Origin: Gyromitra esculenta
Taxonomy: Eukaryota; Ascomycota; Pezizomycetes; Pezizales; Discinaceae
Direction: 5' to 3'
Assembly (NCBI GenBank): GCA_038503075.1
Contig: JBCAML010000013.1
Coordinates: 1,054,001-1,118,000 of the forward strand
Length of the DNA: 64,000 nt
In this document: positions 45,141 to 56,998 of the stretch, in pieces
Layout: every line of letters begins with the position of its first letter
Numbering within the stretch: position 1 is the stretch's first letter
The notes under the pieces: generated by a model
The model's database searches: none
What the model was told of the DNA's origin: nothing
What the model saw: the letters and a program-made list of their open reading frames with translations, nothing else
Translations under genes and position numbers: made by a program

Positions 45141-48100
45141 ATGTCAATTCGCTTTCGCTCATATGTCCCTCATTGTACAACTAGCACCCAAATAGCAGGT
45201 GATATGACGAATATATCACAATCCATTGCATTGACAGCTGTACCATCAGATGATATCCTGATGGATTCTGGTGGCCTGTTTTCTACTTTTAGTTTTGTTT
45301 TACATAGTAATCAACAATCTCGCCAATACGCAGAGTCTACCAGTAATAGAAGACCACGATTGGACAACACTGGAAAGGAATCCTCACCAAAAACCAACAT
45401 CCACAGCTCCATCCAAAGCATCTTTAGCCCTGATGTACCTTTTCAACGACTTCTTTCTAGGTTTCGAACCACTTATGACACATATTTCCCTGACTGTCCA
45501 TGTTCTTTTTGTGGCATATTGATGCTTCCACGTCATGTCAACTGGATCGATAAGGACAATAACAAAATTTATCCTCTTGTAGCTGTTTTAGGCTTTTCAG
45601 TATCCGAGAGAATGAAAAGTGGATCACCACAAATCGCTGTCTGTACTCATTGCAAGACAACTCCCAGGGAACCACCAGCTGCAGGCCCATGGCCTGACGT
45701 TCTTATCAGTTTGTCTCAACGCTCTAGGATTTTCCTAAGTCCTGTTTCTCTGCAGACAAGCTTGGGCCGCACACAAAGTCACTCTCAGACAATTAATCCT
45801 TATGCTACCTACCGCACTGTCACTGGTAAGATTTCCATCTCGTGTTCCAAATACATTGAGTGCTGAAATTAGGTAGGGAAGATGTCATTATCGAATAATG
45901 AACGTGCTGTTGCATTGTTTAGTGGCTGTATTGGTGCTTTTTTGGAAAGTTCCAATAACTCGGTTGATCAAGGTCATGATATTCAACATCTGCAACACTG
46001 CCGTAACTGGCTATTAGCAAACAATCCACTATATCACAGATATGATGTTCGTACTCACTTGCAACGTCATCCAGTTCCCACTGCTTCTATCTCATCATTA
46101 GCTCCACCAGAAGAGTCACGTCCAATGAATCGTCCAGATCTTGTCCTCCATCCCTTTGACTATACATCAGCAACAGCAAACGAAGATCATCGTGGATTCA
46201 GACTGCCTGTTGGATCTTTACCAGGTCCATCTTCAAGCCCTGAACATCATCATATAGGTCTCACACGATCTGATCCTGCCTTAGAACCTCTTTTGTTTCC
46301 TGTTCTCTATCCATGGGGTCAGGGTCACTGGCAGTTGGCTTCACGACAAGAAAGGATCCCTTATCACAACACTCGGTTGGTGGACACCAAGACAAAGTTA
46401 AACTCCATCGTTTCACATTATCGGGATGACCACTACTGGCCTGCATGGACTTACATGGAAATTGAAGCCTCTCGCATCTTCCAAAATAATTGCAGATTAA
46501 TCAAAGGCCAAGCTCAACAATCAGCAGATCAACGATATACTGCTTCTCAACTACTCCAACCCAGTCAATATGGTTCTTGGTCCATCCTCAACGAAGAACT
46601 CACTACCACAATTCCCAAGTTTATTCGAACTGGTGATACTTTTTTTAGTACTGCTGAGGCCAAGATTCGTTGTATGCTTCAAACATTTGGGGTTCCAACA
46701 CTATTTGTCACAACAACCTTCTCAGAATGTTGGCCAAAGTATCAGCAAATTCTCCTTCAAACTGGCAACCATGATACCTTACCCTCCAATCGCCCATGGG
46801 ATGCTATTCAATACTACTATGAACCTTGGCACTGGATCAAAACAACCTATTTTCGTGGATCAACTGTCTCAGGCTTTGGTCAGTTGCGGGAGTTGGTGGA
46901 ACATCATGAATTTCAACTGCGTGGTGCTATTCACACTCATTCACTTCTTTGGACAGAATTTGATCAATCAGAGTTAATTGGCAAAGCCTTTATCCGTGCA
47001 GATATTCCTGATCCAGAAATGGAATCTGAGTTGTATGAGCTGGTCTTGATGCATCAAATACATCACTGCCATATCCATCTTTGTGGGCGTGATGATACAA
47101 TGACAGGCCCATGCCGTAAAGGCTTTCCTGCAGAATTGTCACCAATCATGTTCCAAAAGCCAGGAGAAGTCAGATACACATACCGCAGGCTGACTGAAGC
47201 TGATCAGTATGTTGTTCCGTACTGCCCACAACTTCTTCTCCTGTGGCAGGCTCATTGCAATGTCCAGTACTGCACTTCCGGAGGTCTGGCAAAATACATT
47301 TCAAAGTATGTCACAAAAGCTGAACCAAAATCTTTGGTTGATATCAGGAGTGAGAATCATACCACATCACATCTTCTTTCCCGTAGGATGGGTTCAATGG
47401 AGTGCATGGTTTTGTTATTGAGCTTTCCCATCTTTCAAATGTCGAGTGGCTGTTTGTATCTTCCAACCTCTATTCCTGCTGAACGAACATCAGTTGTCAA
47501 ACCTGCTTGGCTTCTCGAACAGCAAGCTGACGATGACACACCCTACTATCCCGATGCATTAGAAAAGTATTTTGCTCGACCAGCACATCCCATGTTTGAG
47601 AGACTTACATATTTCCACTATCATTCCTATTATAAGCTGGAACGGAGAAAAAGGAGAAGTCAAGGCAATTATTGGCCTGACAAGAATGGAAACTTTGTAT
47701 ATGCCCGTAAAAAGGTAAAGTTGTGTCAAAGGTTTGCTTGAATATTTGTTAACATGGAATATAGCCTGTCCTGATCCGTACTGTTCATCGTCGCTTAGCT
47801 GATGGTGATTCATTCTTTTTCGTCAAACTTCTTCAACTGAAGCCATGGAGATCTGACGAAGAGATCTTTGGTAACGGCAACTTCACTACTTACAAAGATC
47901 ACATGTTAGCTCAGTTTCCAAATCTCTATCATGATTTGATGTCAACATACCGGTCAGGAATCCATCAACATTCACTTCAGCAAGCAGATATTTACCTGGA
48001 GCTCCTTGATACGATTGTCGATGGTCATTGCGTATCTGTGAAGTCAGTAATTCAAGACCAGTTAATTATGATGCAACGTTCTCCACTCCCAGTCCCCAAC

Positions 48101-49464
48101 TCAATGGCAATATTTGATCTTCGTGGAGATCAATACACGGCATACTGTAACATTACTCAAGCAGTAGCTCAAGCTCGCTTAGGCAGCCCTGGAGTGAAAT
48201 TGTTTATTACTGGCCCTGCAGGTACTGGCAAGTCCTATTTGCTTCGTGCCTTACAGCAATGGTTTTCAAGTCAGCATATGGAGTTCCTGTTACTTGCGCC
48301 TACTGGAATAGCTGCCAACAACATAAATGGTCAAACGATTCACTGTGCCCTTCACATTGGTGGTCATGGAGATGGTGGTGGACTGAAATCGAACATCTTT
48401 CAGTCAACGGAAAAGCTTCACCAACTCAAAAAAGTCAGGGTTCTGATTATTGATGAGATATCCATGGTTAACTCTGACCTATTTGAATTCATATCCTCTC
48501 TCTTTGCTCGCCTTCACAACAATATCAAGCCTTTTGGTAACCTCCATGTATTGTGTTTGGGCGATTTGTTGCAATTGCCTCCTGTCACCGGAAAGAAGAT
48601 TTTCTTTTCACCAATATGGAGGCTTTTCAGTCCAATATTTCTGCGGGAATCAATGCGTCAACGTGAGGATCCTGCCTTTTTTAACCTGTTAGATGATCTG
48701 CGCTTTGGCACCATCAGTCCTGCCAGCAGTGAAATAATTCAACAAAAAGTTCAAGCCTTTCACGCCCCTGCAAAAACCTACCTAACAACTTATTTGCTCT
48801 CTTTTCGCCAAACAGCCAACAAAATCAACAATCTTCTTCTTGATACCCTACCTGACACTATGAGACATGTCTTCCATGCAATTGATCGAGAGGAAGGACA
48901 ACTTCTATCAACGGAATCACATGAACGTACCTTCAAAAAAGGTACCAACTATCCTGTGGAGGTTGTCTGTGTACTTGGAGCAAAAGTAATGTTTTTAAAT
49001 AACACATTACTCTCTGTTGGAGTATCCAATGGGACCTGTGGGGTGATAGTTGCTCTTCGAGAAGAAGGACTACCGACTGTAGCATTCCCTACTATTGAGG
49101 GTATACGGGTAAGATGAAAATATGCATCTTTTACTAAACAGTCAGTAACTAACATGCAATGTAGATGGTGGAAATACAACTTGATACAGTCCACTTTCGC
49201 AGTTATGGAATCCTATATTCCAGGACTCAGTTGCCAATTCAAAATGCTTTCGCACTCACGATCCACAAAACACAAGGGCTCTCCTTGAACAATATTAGCG
49301 TTGCATTAGATCAAACCCTTTTTAGTGCTGGTCAGGCGTATACTGCGTTAAGTAGGGCCAAACGCTGGGAAGATGCCAGTATCTCCTGTTTTGATCCATT
49401 AGCAGTAAAATTTGATTTTGAGGCTGTGAAAGAATATGAGAGATTGGCGGTGTTGGTATCATAA
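45141..49464 (+). CDS. Helitron Rep/PIF1-like helicase, intact, four exons
   Basis: Helitron transposases nick and transfer one strand with an HUH endonuclease and unwind with a PIF1-like helicase. The exons 45141-45825, 45877-47714, 47765-49108 and 49165-49464 give 4167 nt, 1388 codons plus stop, with no internal stop. All three introns (51, 50 and 56 bp) have GTAAG/GTAAA donors and TAG acceptors. The N-terminus has a zinc-ribbon-like pair (CPCSFC and CTHCKTTP). The Helitron_like_N region has TTTFSECWPKYQQI, then the HUH motif RGAIHTHSLLW near 46920 and the two-tyrosine motif AKYISKYVTK near 47290. The helicase has Walker A GPAGTGKSYLL (48205), Walker B LIIDEISMV (48440), LCLGDLLQLPPVTG and the C-terminal HKTQGLSLNN...AYTALSRAK. 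Length and order fit a complete Rep-Hel. The transposon ends were not located. Confidence 0.93.
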
Positions 49465-50064
49465 GTTATAGTAGTGTGTTCAGTGCTGGTGCCAATTGTC
49501 GTGAATATTTGATGTCGAAAAAATTAAGAGATCAAGAAGTGGAAAGTAGATGGTTATACTGTAGCTAATTAGTGGTAACGAGGAAAATAAGGTCAGGAGA
49601 GTTTAATAAACTAAGGGGTGATTAGTCTCAAGAGAATGGTAAATTGTTCCGGGACTGTTAAAATGATTGTGGTGGTAACAAGGTAACAGTCTCAAAGAAA
49701 GTAGAAGGACAGTATTTAGTAACGAGGAAGTAAATAGTGGTAGCCAGGATGCTGCATGTGGCAGTTGAAAAATTTGTAGTAAGGTAAAACATGCAGATAA
49801 TGCTGTTTGATGTTGTTGCTCAAACATTGGTAACAGTAATCGTAATTATATTAGTAGTAGTAGTTGGAGATATAGAACACTAGCATAAAAGATATTCATT
49901 TTCTTGATTGTTAGTAGAGTAAACCTGTTCGAACAGCATCTAAATATAGAGGGTTAGTACTTACTGCCTAGTGCCATGCAATATAACACACAAATGACCT
50001 GTTAACATTCCATACCGTAAAGATACTCAACTCGTAAATCACACATGAATACAAAGAAAATCCA
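49465..50064. other. AT-rich stretch between the Helitron helicase and TET/JBP-like gene
   Basis: No gene seen. A 12-bp palindrome, CTGTTCGAACAG, at 49925-49936 is followed by CATCTAA. This superficially resembles a Helitron 3' hairpin and CTRR end, but the base after it is A, not T. Confidence 0.4.
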
Positions 50065-51306
50065 CTAATTATTACATCTTGGCTTTTCCTGCCTCATACC
50101 CTTTTGCCTTTCCCTCTTTGCTTCTCGTAGCTCAGCTCTATGACTCTTTCTATCCTTTTTTTTCTTTGCCAATCCTTTTTCCATTCTCTTTTTCCCTTTA
50201 CTCTTACTGTACTTTTGATTTCCTACCTTTTCATTGTATCGATCAAGTTTGTCAAAATTGCCTTTCGCAGTAAAAAGATCAATAGAGTTCCTTGTCCCCT
50301 CTGTGATCTCTGTCACCTTGTGAGCAATTAGAGTTCCCAAAAACATAAAGCATTCACCAACGCCAACCTGAATCTTCATTTTCAGTTGCCATAAAACCAA
50401 ATCTCCGCCTTTGAATCCTGTCCCATATGGTGCCATTGCATTAAAACAAGTAGGCAGGTCCATCCAATCCTGATGTGTAGCTGATACATCACCTTGCTGC
50501 CCTCTATTGATACAAACCCCATGCCAGGCACCTGCAGCAGGTGTTAATGCCTTCCCCGCTTTGGATTTGTATGTTGCCATATGTTTAACAACAGGGCCTG
50601 TGATCTTCACCCATTGTTCTGGTGCTTGCATTCTCAGTTCGTAGGATATTGCCTCAAATAGTTCCTGATTTTCCTTCAACCATTTATCAGCAATAGGCTG
50701 ATCCCTTTTTGTCTCTGCTGTCTCCATCATTCTCTTATTGTAATGAGCCCACACACCATAATGCCTTGTGTCATATACACCCTGTGCAAGTGGATCTCCA
50801 CCTCCCCCCCTTTTCCTGGTAGTACGATCAGGCAGCAATGCATCAGATTCTGTCAAAGTTTGCACCTGTGATTTTGCAAGCTTGAATCTGTATCCCAATA
50901 AAACTCCTTCCTGAACACGGACTTCCAAATCTCCCATGCTAGAAGGGTAGAATGCAAAGGTATGAATGGCTTCTGCGTGCTCTGTGATCCTTGCCATCAA
51001 CTTTTGTTCTCCATGATACCTTTCTCCCAAAAGTGTGTAGGAAATTGGAGAGCGAACAACAAAAATATTTTGGATCGCTTTCCATGACTGGTAGATGGTA
51101 GTAACTTCTGTCTCAACAGTGCTGCTCTTAGGAATTTGATATGGGAAGTTGCTGTATTTGAATGCTTTGCTGTCCATCAAGTGACGGATTCTGAATAGTG
51201 TATCATTCGAAGTGGAAGTAGAAGTGGAGGTGGAAGCGGAAGCTATGGAAGTGGAAGTGGAGGTGGAAGCGGAAGCGGAAGCGGAAGTGGAAGCGGAAAA
51301 AGGCAT
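50065..51306 (-). CDS. TET/JBP-like 2-oxoglutarate/Fe(II) dioxygenase
   Basis: TET/JBP enzymes oxidise 5-methylcytosine or thymine in DNA using Fe(II) and 2-oxoglutarate. The frame is 413 codons without a break, starting MPFSASTSASAS. The serine/alanine/threonine repeat at residues 3-35 is a coding microsatellite. Catalytic features lie around residues 265-360: INRGQQGDVS, then the metal H-x-D in THQDWMD, GGDLVLWQLKMKIQ, the distal histidine in LIAHKVTEI, and the 2-oxoglutarate arginine in GTRNSIDLFT. The C-terminus is highly basic (KSKGKKRMEKGLAKKKKDRKS), suited to DNA binding. It lies tail-to-tail with the Helitron helicase, 600 bp apart. An upstream exon in 51314-51586 is possible. A related 2OG oxygenase family acting on other substrates cannot be ruled out. 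Confidence 0.75.
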   Translation of the reverse strand: MPFSASTSASASASTSTSTSIASASTSTSTSTSNDTLFRIRHLMDSKAFKYSNFPYQIPKSSTVETEVTTIYQSWKAIQNIFVVRSPISYTLLGERYHGEQKLMARITEHAEAIHTFAFYPSSMGDLEVRVQEGVLLGYRFKLAKSQVQTLTESDALLPDRTTRKRGGGGDPLAQGVYDTRHYGVWAHYNKRMMETAETKRDQPIADKWLKENQELFEAISYELRMQAPEQWVKITGPVVKHMATYKSKAGKALTPAAGAWHGVCINRGQQGDVSATHQDWMDLPTCFNAMAPYGTGFKGGDLVLWQLKMKIQVGVGECFMFLGTLIAHKVTEITEGTRNSIDLFTAKGNFDKLDRYNEKVGNQKYSKSKGKKRMEKGLAKKKKDRKSHRAELREAKRERQKGMRQEKPRCNN

Positions 51307-51586
51307 TTTAAATCTATTGGTCTCCTGTCAGCTTAATGCTGACGGTTGAATGCGGTATTGATGAGTAGCGAGTTTTTGCATGTTTGCCTCCTGCGAGAGG
51401 GTTCTTTGCCTTATCCTCGTGCACAGGAATTTTACCCTCTTTATTGAGCAGCGAGAAGTGGGGCTGGGAAGCCTTACACCCAGGCGAACCGTATTGCCAC
51501 GCGTCACCGTCAAAAATTGACATTGTAGTAGCTAGGTCCCTGACCAACAGTACGTATACCATTGGCGTGGTCATAGGAATTCTCAA

Positions 51587-52096
51587 CTAGCTTGCTACAC
51601 AAAGAACACGAATGGAACTAGTACCAAGGCCTAAGCCAAAGCCATACAGGGACAGGGACAGGGACAGGAACGAGGTTGCGAGCGAAGAAACTGACAGGAG
51701 AACGTTAAACGAACCTTGAAGTATAATAAAAGCAGTTGGTAGGCAGAGAATAGAAGGCAGGCGGAGCGCGGTAGGCAGACAGGCTGAGAGTCGTTTGGTG
51801 GGAACTGTAGGGTTAAGGTTTTGGGGTGGGCTGCTCGACCAGAGTGCTCAGGCGGGGGCTGCTAGGGCGGGGGCTGCTTGGGCGGGGGCTGTTAGAGAAG
51901 ACCTTGAGGCGTAGGAGAAAAGCTTTGGATCGAGAGTTGATGGGCGGGCATAAGATGTGGTGATGTATAGGCGAGGTGTTGACTTCGTTAGGTGTGGCTG
52001 GAGCAAACAGAAAATCGAAGGACGGGTAACACGCCAAGGATAGTTACCCTGCCCTGGCCCAGCGGTCCCACAAATAGGGTATCAAAAACTAGTTTC
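51587..52096. other. Non-coding stretch with short tandem repeats
   Basis: No gene recognised. It contains GGGACA repeated three to four times near 51649-51672 and three copies of a GGCGGGGGCTG unit at 51851-51891. It is the likely 5' flank of the TET/JBP-like gene. Confidence 0.5.
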
Positions 52097-54049
52097 TAGG
52101 TACAAAACTGCTTATGCAACACAAAGGTTATGAAGTCAAAAAACCTATCCCCACCAAATAAACACCCTTATCCACCCGGGTAACAAGAGAGAACACAAAA
52201 GAAAAGTGAACCAAGTACTTCCAACAGAATAAGACAATGTTCCTGCGATAAACGACTTCACAGTGCAGAGAAAATTGAGAGTGAATGCCTATGAGAGTAA
52301 AGAGACTTGTAAACAACAGCCAAAAAAACAATGAGAAACAGTAGAAGAAGGTCCGCAGTAAAGCCGCAATGGAAGTAAAAAGCAGCCAGGAAAAAATTTC
52401 AATCAAAGTTAGTTGGGGTTGAACAAGTATAAGTAAAGTGACTTTAAAGGTCCATCTGGTCATCTGCTGGAGGGGGCAGTAAGGCCTTTGAAGGGCGTGA
52501 TGGGCAGCTGTTCAGGTGTGACTCATGGGGTCCGTCACAGTTAACACACTTAACAAGAGTGTGAGAGCAGGGGCGGCCTTAGGTTGAGCAAGAGAGTGTG
52601 GGGCAGCTATGAGCTGCAGTTGGATGGAGTCCAACACACCAGTGGCAGCATGGTTGGTTGGGGCATTTGTTTGTGTGGTGTCCAAATTTGTGGCATTGGG
52701 AGCACTGGGTGGAGGGTCCAAAATGGAGTTTGCGTTCAGCTTGGACAGTGGTGGAGAAGGCAGATAAGCGAGTGCGGTTGGCGATCTCATTAGCTTTGGG
52801 GCAAGAGAGTGTGATAACAATGGAGGAAACTGTTTTTCCTCTTCGTTTTTTGGGTAGAGTGAGCCATCTGGGGGGAATGTTCATAATGAGGCCAGGGTTG
52901 AAGTTGCAGAGTTCTTGCTGAATGGCAGAGGGCTCCATTGAAGTAGGAATACCATGTACAACAAGTTGGTGCAATGGTTCTTCAAGGTGTAGGGAGCGAG
53001 CTCCTGGGATTAGGTGAAGAAATTGACCAACTTTCCTGTAATGGGTGTTGGCAAACATGTTGTTCATGACCGTCAACGACACATTCTGGGAATGTGTGTC
53101 TATTGCCACAGACGGGATGGTGATGGAACCAATGGCAGAGTTGAGTTTCTCTCTGAGTTCCATGGGTGATCCCTAAGAAAGGGGAGTGCTGTCGCGTTTG
53201 ACAATCAAACGACGAGCGCGCATGGTGGGAGATGTTGAGGGAGAGGAAGATGAAGTCTTAGGAGCAGGAGCGTTAGCAGCCTGTTTGGCCTTTGTTGGTT
53301 GGGGTTTTCTCTTGGGTTTGCTGGCGGCCACCTGGGCCCATTGCAAAGGCTTTGGGGCAGGAGGAGCAGGAATTGCAGCAGCAGGAGCAGGAGCAGGAGG
53401 AGCACTGGATGGTGCAGGTGGTGCTGAGGGCGCTGCTTTCCCTACTGTGAGAAGGTGCATGTGCTCTTGTTTGCTTAGAGTTGGAGACTCTGGAAACATG
53501 TCTGGGAGAGGTGCTGGACTCTTAGCAGCCTCTTTGAGTAGGGTGACCTCGCTTTGTAGATGCTGGATCATGTTAAGGAGGGAGGTGAAGTGGACGAGAT
53601 TCAGTTCGTCAGCCCTTGTGAGGAACTGACTAACTGTCTTGAGGGTCATGGGGGCTCCTGTAATCCAGTTGTCCTTATTTTGGACTATAGAAATCCAATT
53701 AGTGGGGTGGGAGAAGACAGGTGGTGATGGAGGAGAGGTGTCAGCTCTCTGCCGTTTTGCTGGTGAGGGGGTTCTTGGTTCTGCCATGGCAGTTGCGGAG
53801 GAAGCAGGAATGGTAGAGGCTTGGCCTCTTTGGAGAGAGGGGAAGAGAGGTGTAAAGATTCTTGCTGTGTCTTCTGAAGACATGCGATCGGAGTGGTGGT
53901 GTTAAAACAAGGATCCAACTTGTTTTTGTGAGCTGGGTAATGGAATGAAGCCGAAGTGCTAAAGACTTTTGGCTGTGTGTAACGCCATTGCAACGCAAAA
54001 GGTGGTGGTGAACTTTCAATCGGAGAGGTTGTAGCGGGGACGGAGGATG
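52097..54049 (-). mobile_element. ORF1-only LINE-like element, copy L1c
   Basis: A reverse copy starting CATCCTCCGTCCCC at the right. The left end stops at GTTTTGTACCTAGAAAC. It lacks the last 25 bases and the A-run of the other copies, so its 3' end is eroded and no target duplication is visible. Its 5' end abuts a truncated LTR-A. Confidence 0.87.
52444..53883 (-). pseudogene. LINE ORF1 (L1c), two nonsense codons
   Basis: The frame has the same 480-codon length as L1a and L1d. It begins MSSEDTARIFTPLFPSLQRG. Stops lie near 53173 (CAA to TAA after TPLS) and 52579 (AAA/CAA to TAA type, after CST). The cysteine knuckles are kept. Confidence 0.85.
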
Positions 54050-54442
54050 CTTTAAGCTCTTCAGTATCCCTGAAGATAAGCAGTGCTACTTAAACGAGGT
54101 ACCAACGCGTTCAAAGAGTGCAGCGTTTCTACAAGTTCTACAAGGGGTCTACTTCAAGGTGAGGTAGGTGCAGCGTGGGGAAAACAGTGACAGCGAGGGT
54201 TCTGAGGTAGAACCAAGATAGTATTTGAATAATACAGGAGAAGGTAAACGAGAACTTTGCTTAAGGAAAGAAGAAGAAGAAGAACAAGAATAACCCAAAT
54301 CCATTGCTTAAATACCCCACTTCTCCAAACCTCAATCGATACCAGGCAACAACCGAAACACAAAAACATCATGCTAACACCCGAAATCCATCACAACCGC
54401 CAAGCGCATTTTTCCCCCAATACTTCATTCCGATCCATGAAA
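54050..54442 (-). repeat. LTR-A, end truncated by L1c
   Basis: The U5 end (TCTCACGG and about 20 further bases) is missing where L1c begins. The other end is CCATGAAA. It contains the AACGAGAAC/R region, a TAAATACCCC box (reverse) and hairpins. It lies directly against a truncated LTR-B. Confidence 0.85.
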
Positions 54443-54690
54443 CCCCAGCAGAGTGGAACAGAAAGAGGACAGCAAGTCAGCAGCACTATAAAGATAGTGT
54501 ATGACCCCGCCACCTGTTGCTCTTTTTCCCTGTCTCAACAGGCAGAATACTACCGAGTAGAGCCCTTAAGATTATTGACTACTTTGCATGAAAATACTCT
54601 TAACATCTCAACCTGATTTCTCGTATTTGCAACGGTCATATTCCTCTACCTATTCCCACTACAGAGCAGTAGGACAACCCCCATTACAGT

Positions 54691-54702
54691 ATAATCTTAA
54701 GG
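54691..54702 (+). promoter_or_regulatory. Putative self-primer binding site of family B
   Basis: ATAATCTTAAGG lies two bases after the LTR end. It is the exact reverse complement of CCTTAAGATTAT at 54564-54575 inside the same LTR, about 77 bp downstream of the TATAAA at 54487. This 12-base match is the expected layout of a self-primed element. Confidence 0.65.
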
Positions 54703-56168
54703 CTTCAATCCCCTTGAGATTCTCTTCGAAAAAGCACTGCCTTCCAATACATGCCTGTGTCCTCGGTGTGGGAACTTCTGTCCCTTACTTGCTGCAGAAA
54801 TACCAGGAAATCACACTGATAATATCTCTCAGAAGAGACTATTCCAGACTGGTTGGAAGAAACCTACCTTCTACTGAACTGTCGACTAGCACCATCAGTT
54901 CCAGAGCATGCTTATATCCCTTACACATCCTACAATGCCTCCAAAATCCAGCGCATCATCTACACTTGCCATTGCAGCACCCCCTGAGGTCCTCTCTATT
55001 ACCTGGGAACCCAAAGAGCTTGCGGTTGGACAAGATGATCTCTTGCAGTTTATCAAAAACCCATGCTCTACAATTCGGATATAAACCCCAGGAATCAACC
55101 CACCATGGACAGACAATTCCACAGTTACCGTTTTGGACTTCTTAAATACAGTTCAAAAAGCGCTGAAGGAATATGTTGACATGAATGTTCAAAAGTCATA
55201 CTCCATAATCAGTATTCTTGTAGAATGGCAGAAAGTGGAACTGTTTGTAGGGGGAGATGCTATGAGGTACCTGAATGAAGAAGTACTGGGCTGCCAGAGG
55301 ATTCTCCAACAACTCCTAACTGAAAAGACTCAGGTTCTCAATGATCCAATGAACTTAGATATTCCGGAAGCAGTCTCATTCCCCCCTAACTTCTACTACC
55401 AAATCCCAATAGCAATTGATAACGGCCAGCTACATATCCAAGACCCCCTTCGCCACCAAAGAAGAAGAGAAAAGGAAGGCGGAGGGAAAGAGCAAACACT
55501 TTTTCCCCTGAGGAGTTTCCTATAACCATTCAAGCTACACCTCCCCCCAAGAACCAATGATGCCAGCAAATCCAAGAGATACTGCTGTCACTCCTTCCTG
55601 AAATTCAACTCCACTCCCCCATTGCTGCCACCTCCAAGATGTGGTGAAGATCTAACTGCATTTTGGCGAGGCCCACCTCCTCCAAAACCCCCGCCACCAA
55701 GTCCACAATGGGCCAATCCCCCCCCAGGAAACAGTGGCAAGGCCAGAGGAAGAGGAGGGGTACCAAAAGACGAAGAAACCTGAGGAGATGGAGGAGGAGA
55801 TGGAGGAATAGTTGGTGGTTGCCGAGGAGGACTGGCCAGAGGAGAAGGAGGAGACCCAGGAGATGATAGCAGCTGTGTGAGCTCAGTGGGAGGAGAGGGA
55901 GTCAAGAAGAAGTGGAGGAAGTATTTTCACAAGAAGGGAAGGGAGCAAGAGGACAGAATGCTCAGACTTATCAACGCAATGATGTCCGGCAGAACCACAT
56001 GACCCTCCACCAACAGAGGCAGAGAACTGAAAGCACCTCAACCCAATAGGTTTAAGGGTGAAGCCAGCGATGTGAACCAATTCCTCCATCAACGTAAAAA
56101 TGTCTTTATCATTGAGGCATCTAGTTTCCAGCAAGAATAGATTAAGATCCGCTATAGTGGTAACCTCC

Positions 56169-56998
56169 TCTCATGGTTGAGTTCCTCGTTAAGCCCTTCA
56201 GTATCCCTGAAGGTGAGCAGTGCTACTTAAGTGAGGAAACAGCCTGTTTCATAGAGTGCAGTGTTTCTACAAGTTCTACGAGGGGTCTATCTCAAGGTGA
56301 GATAAGTGCTGTGAAGTAAACAGTGACAGTGAGGGTTCGGAGGTAGAACCGAGATAGTATTCAACAATTACAGCAGAAGGTAACGAGAACGTTGCTTAAA
56401 GAAAGGAGAAGAAAAAGACAAAGAACGAACGAAATCCACCGCATAAATACCTCTCAAGGGGCAGGGTTTTCTGTCAAGCTCTCAGGTATCCCCCGAGATG
56501 AGCAGTGCTACTTGAGAGGAAAACTCGGCAACGAGAGTGTTTACGGGATTCCACAGGCTCTACAATTTGTTCAAGTAAAGTGGACTTGAGGGCGGCGACA
56601 GCGTGAGGTTACGAGGTGTAACCGAGGTTTGTATTGTCAGATACAAGAGTGTGCTATAGAAGACGTTGCTTAAGGAAAGAAGAAGGAAAAGTACAACAGA
56701 AGGGGAAATCCCTTCGCTTATATACCCATGATTCATCTCTTGGATGACAAACGCATGACTCATTGTAATGGAAACTAAGGGAAACGCAACGAATAACCAA
56801 CGTAACACAACACAACACAACAACCGCACATCCCACATTTGGTTAGCTAACAACAATGTTCAACCGTGAAAATACCCCGCTTTTTTCCCACCAAACCTAA
56901 TACCTGATAACAACCGAAACACAAAGACATTATCCAACCAATCCACAATTTGTAATATCCATCGAGTCTAACCTTATACCTAATCTTAATCCGTGAAA
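56169..56998 (-). repeat. Solo LTR-A in family-B gag, split by LTR-A2
   Basis: Reverse LTR, TCTCATGG to CCGTGAAA, flanked by CCTCC (56164-56168 and 56999-57003). The insertion of LTR-A2 falls in its promoter box (TAAATACC / ATACCCC). Confidence 0.92.
56452..56871 (-). repeat. LTR-A2 nested in LTR-A
   Basis: A 420-bp reverse LTR, TCTCAAGG to CCGTGAAA, with ATACC on both sides (56447-56451, 56872-56876). Hairpin 1 has stem GGTTAC/GTAACC with the same ACCTC loop as LTR-A. Confidence 0.93.

Noticed and set aside
49925..49943. Helitron 3' terminus (palindrome followed by CTAA)
   Set aside because: The next base is A rather than T, the loop is absent, and no matching 5' TC end was found. Kept only as a remark.
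53186..53629. Alanine/glycine-rich frames antisense to LINE ORF1 (also 23595-24314 and 59153-59560)
   Set aside because: They are shadows of the proline/alanine-coding repeat of ORF1, and their frames break between copies.
55588..55905. Proline-rich minus-strand frame of 105 codons
   Set aside because: It is antisense to the glycine/arginine/proline-rich middle of the family-B gag; no independent signal.
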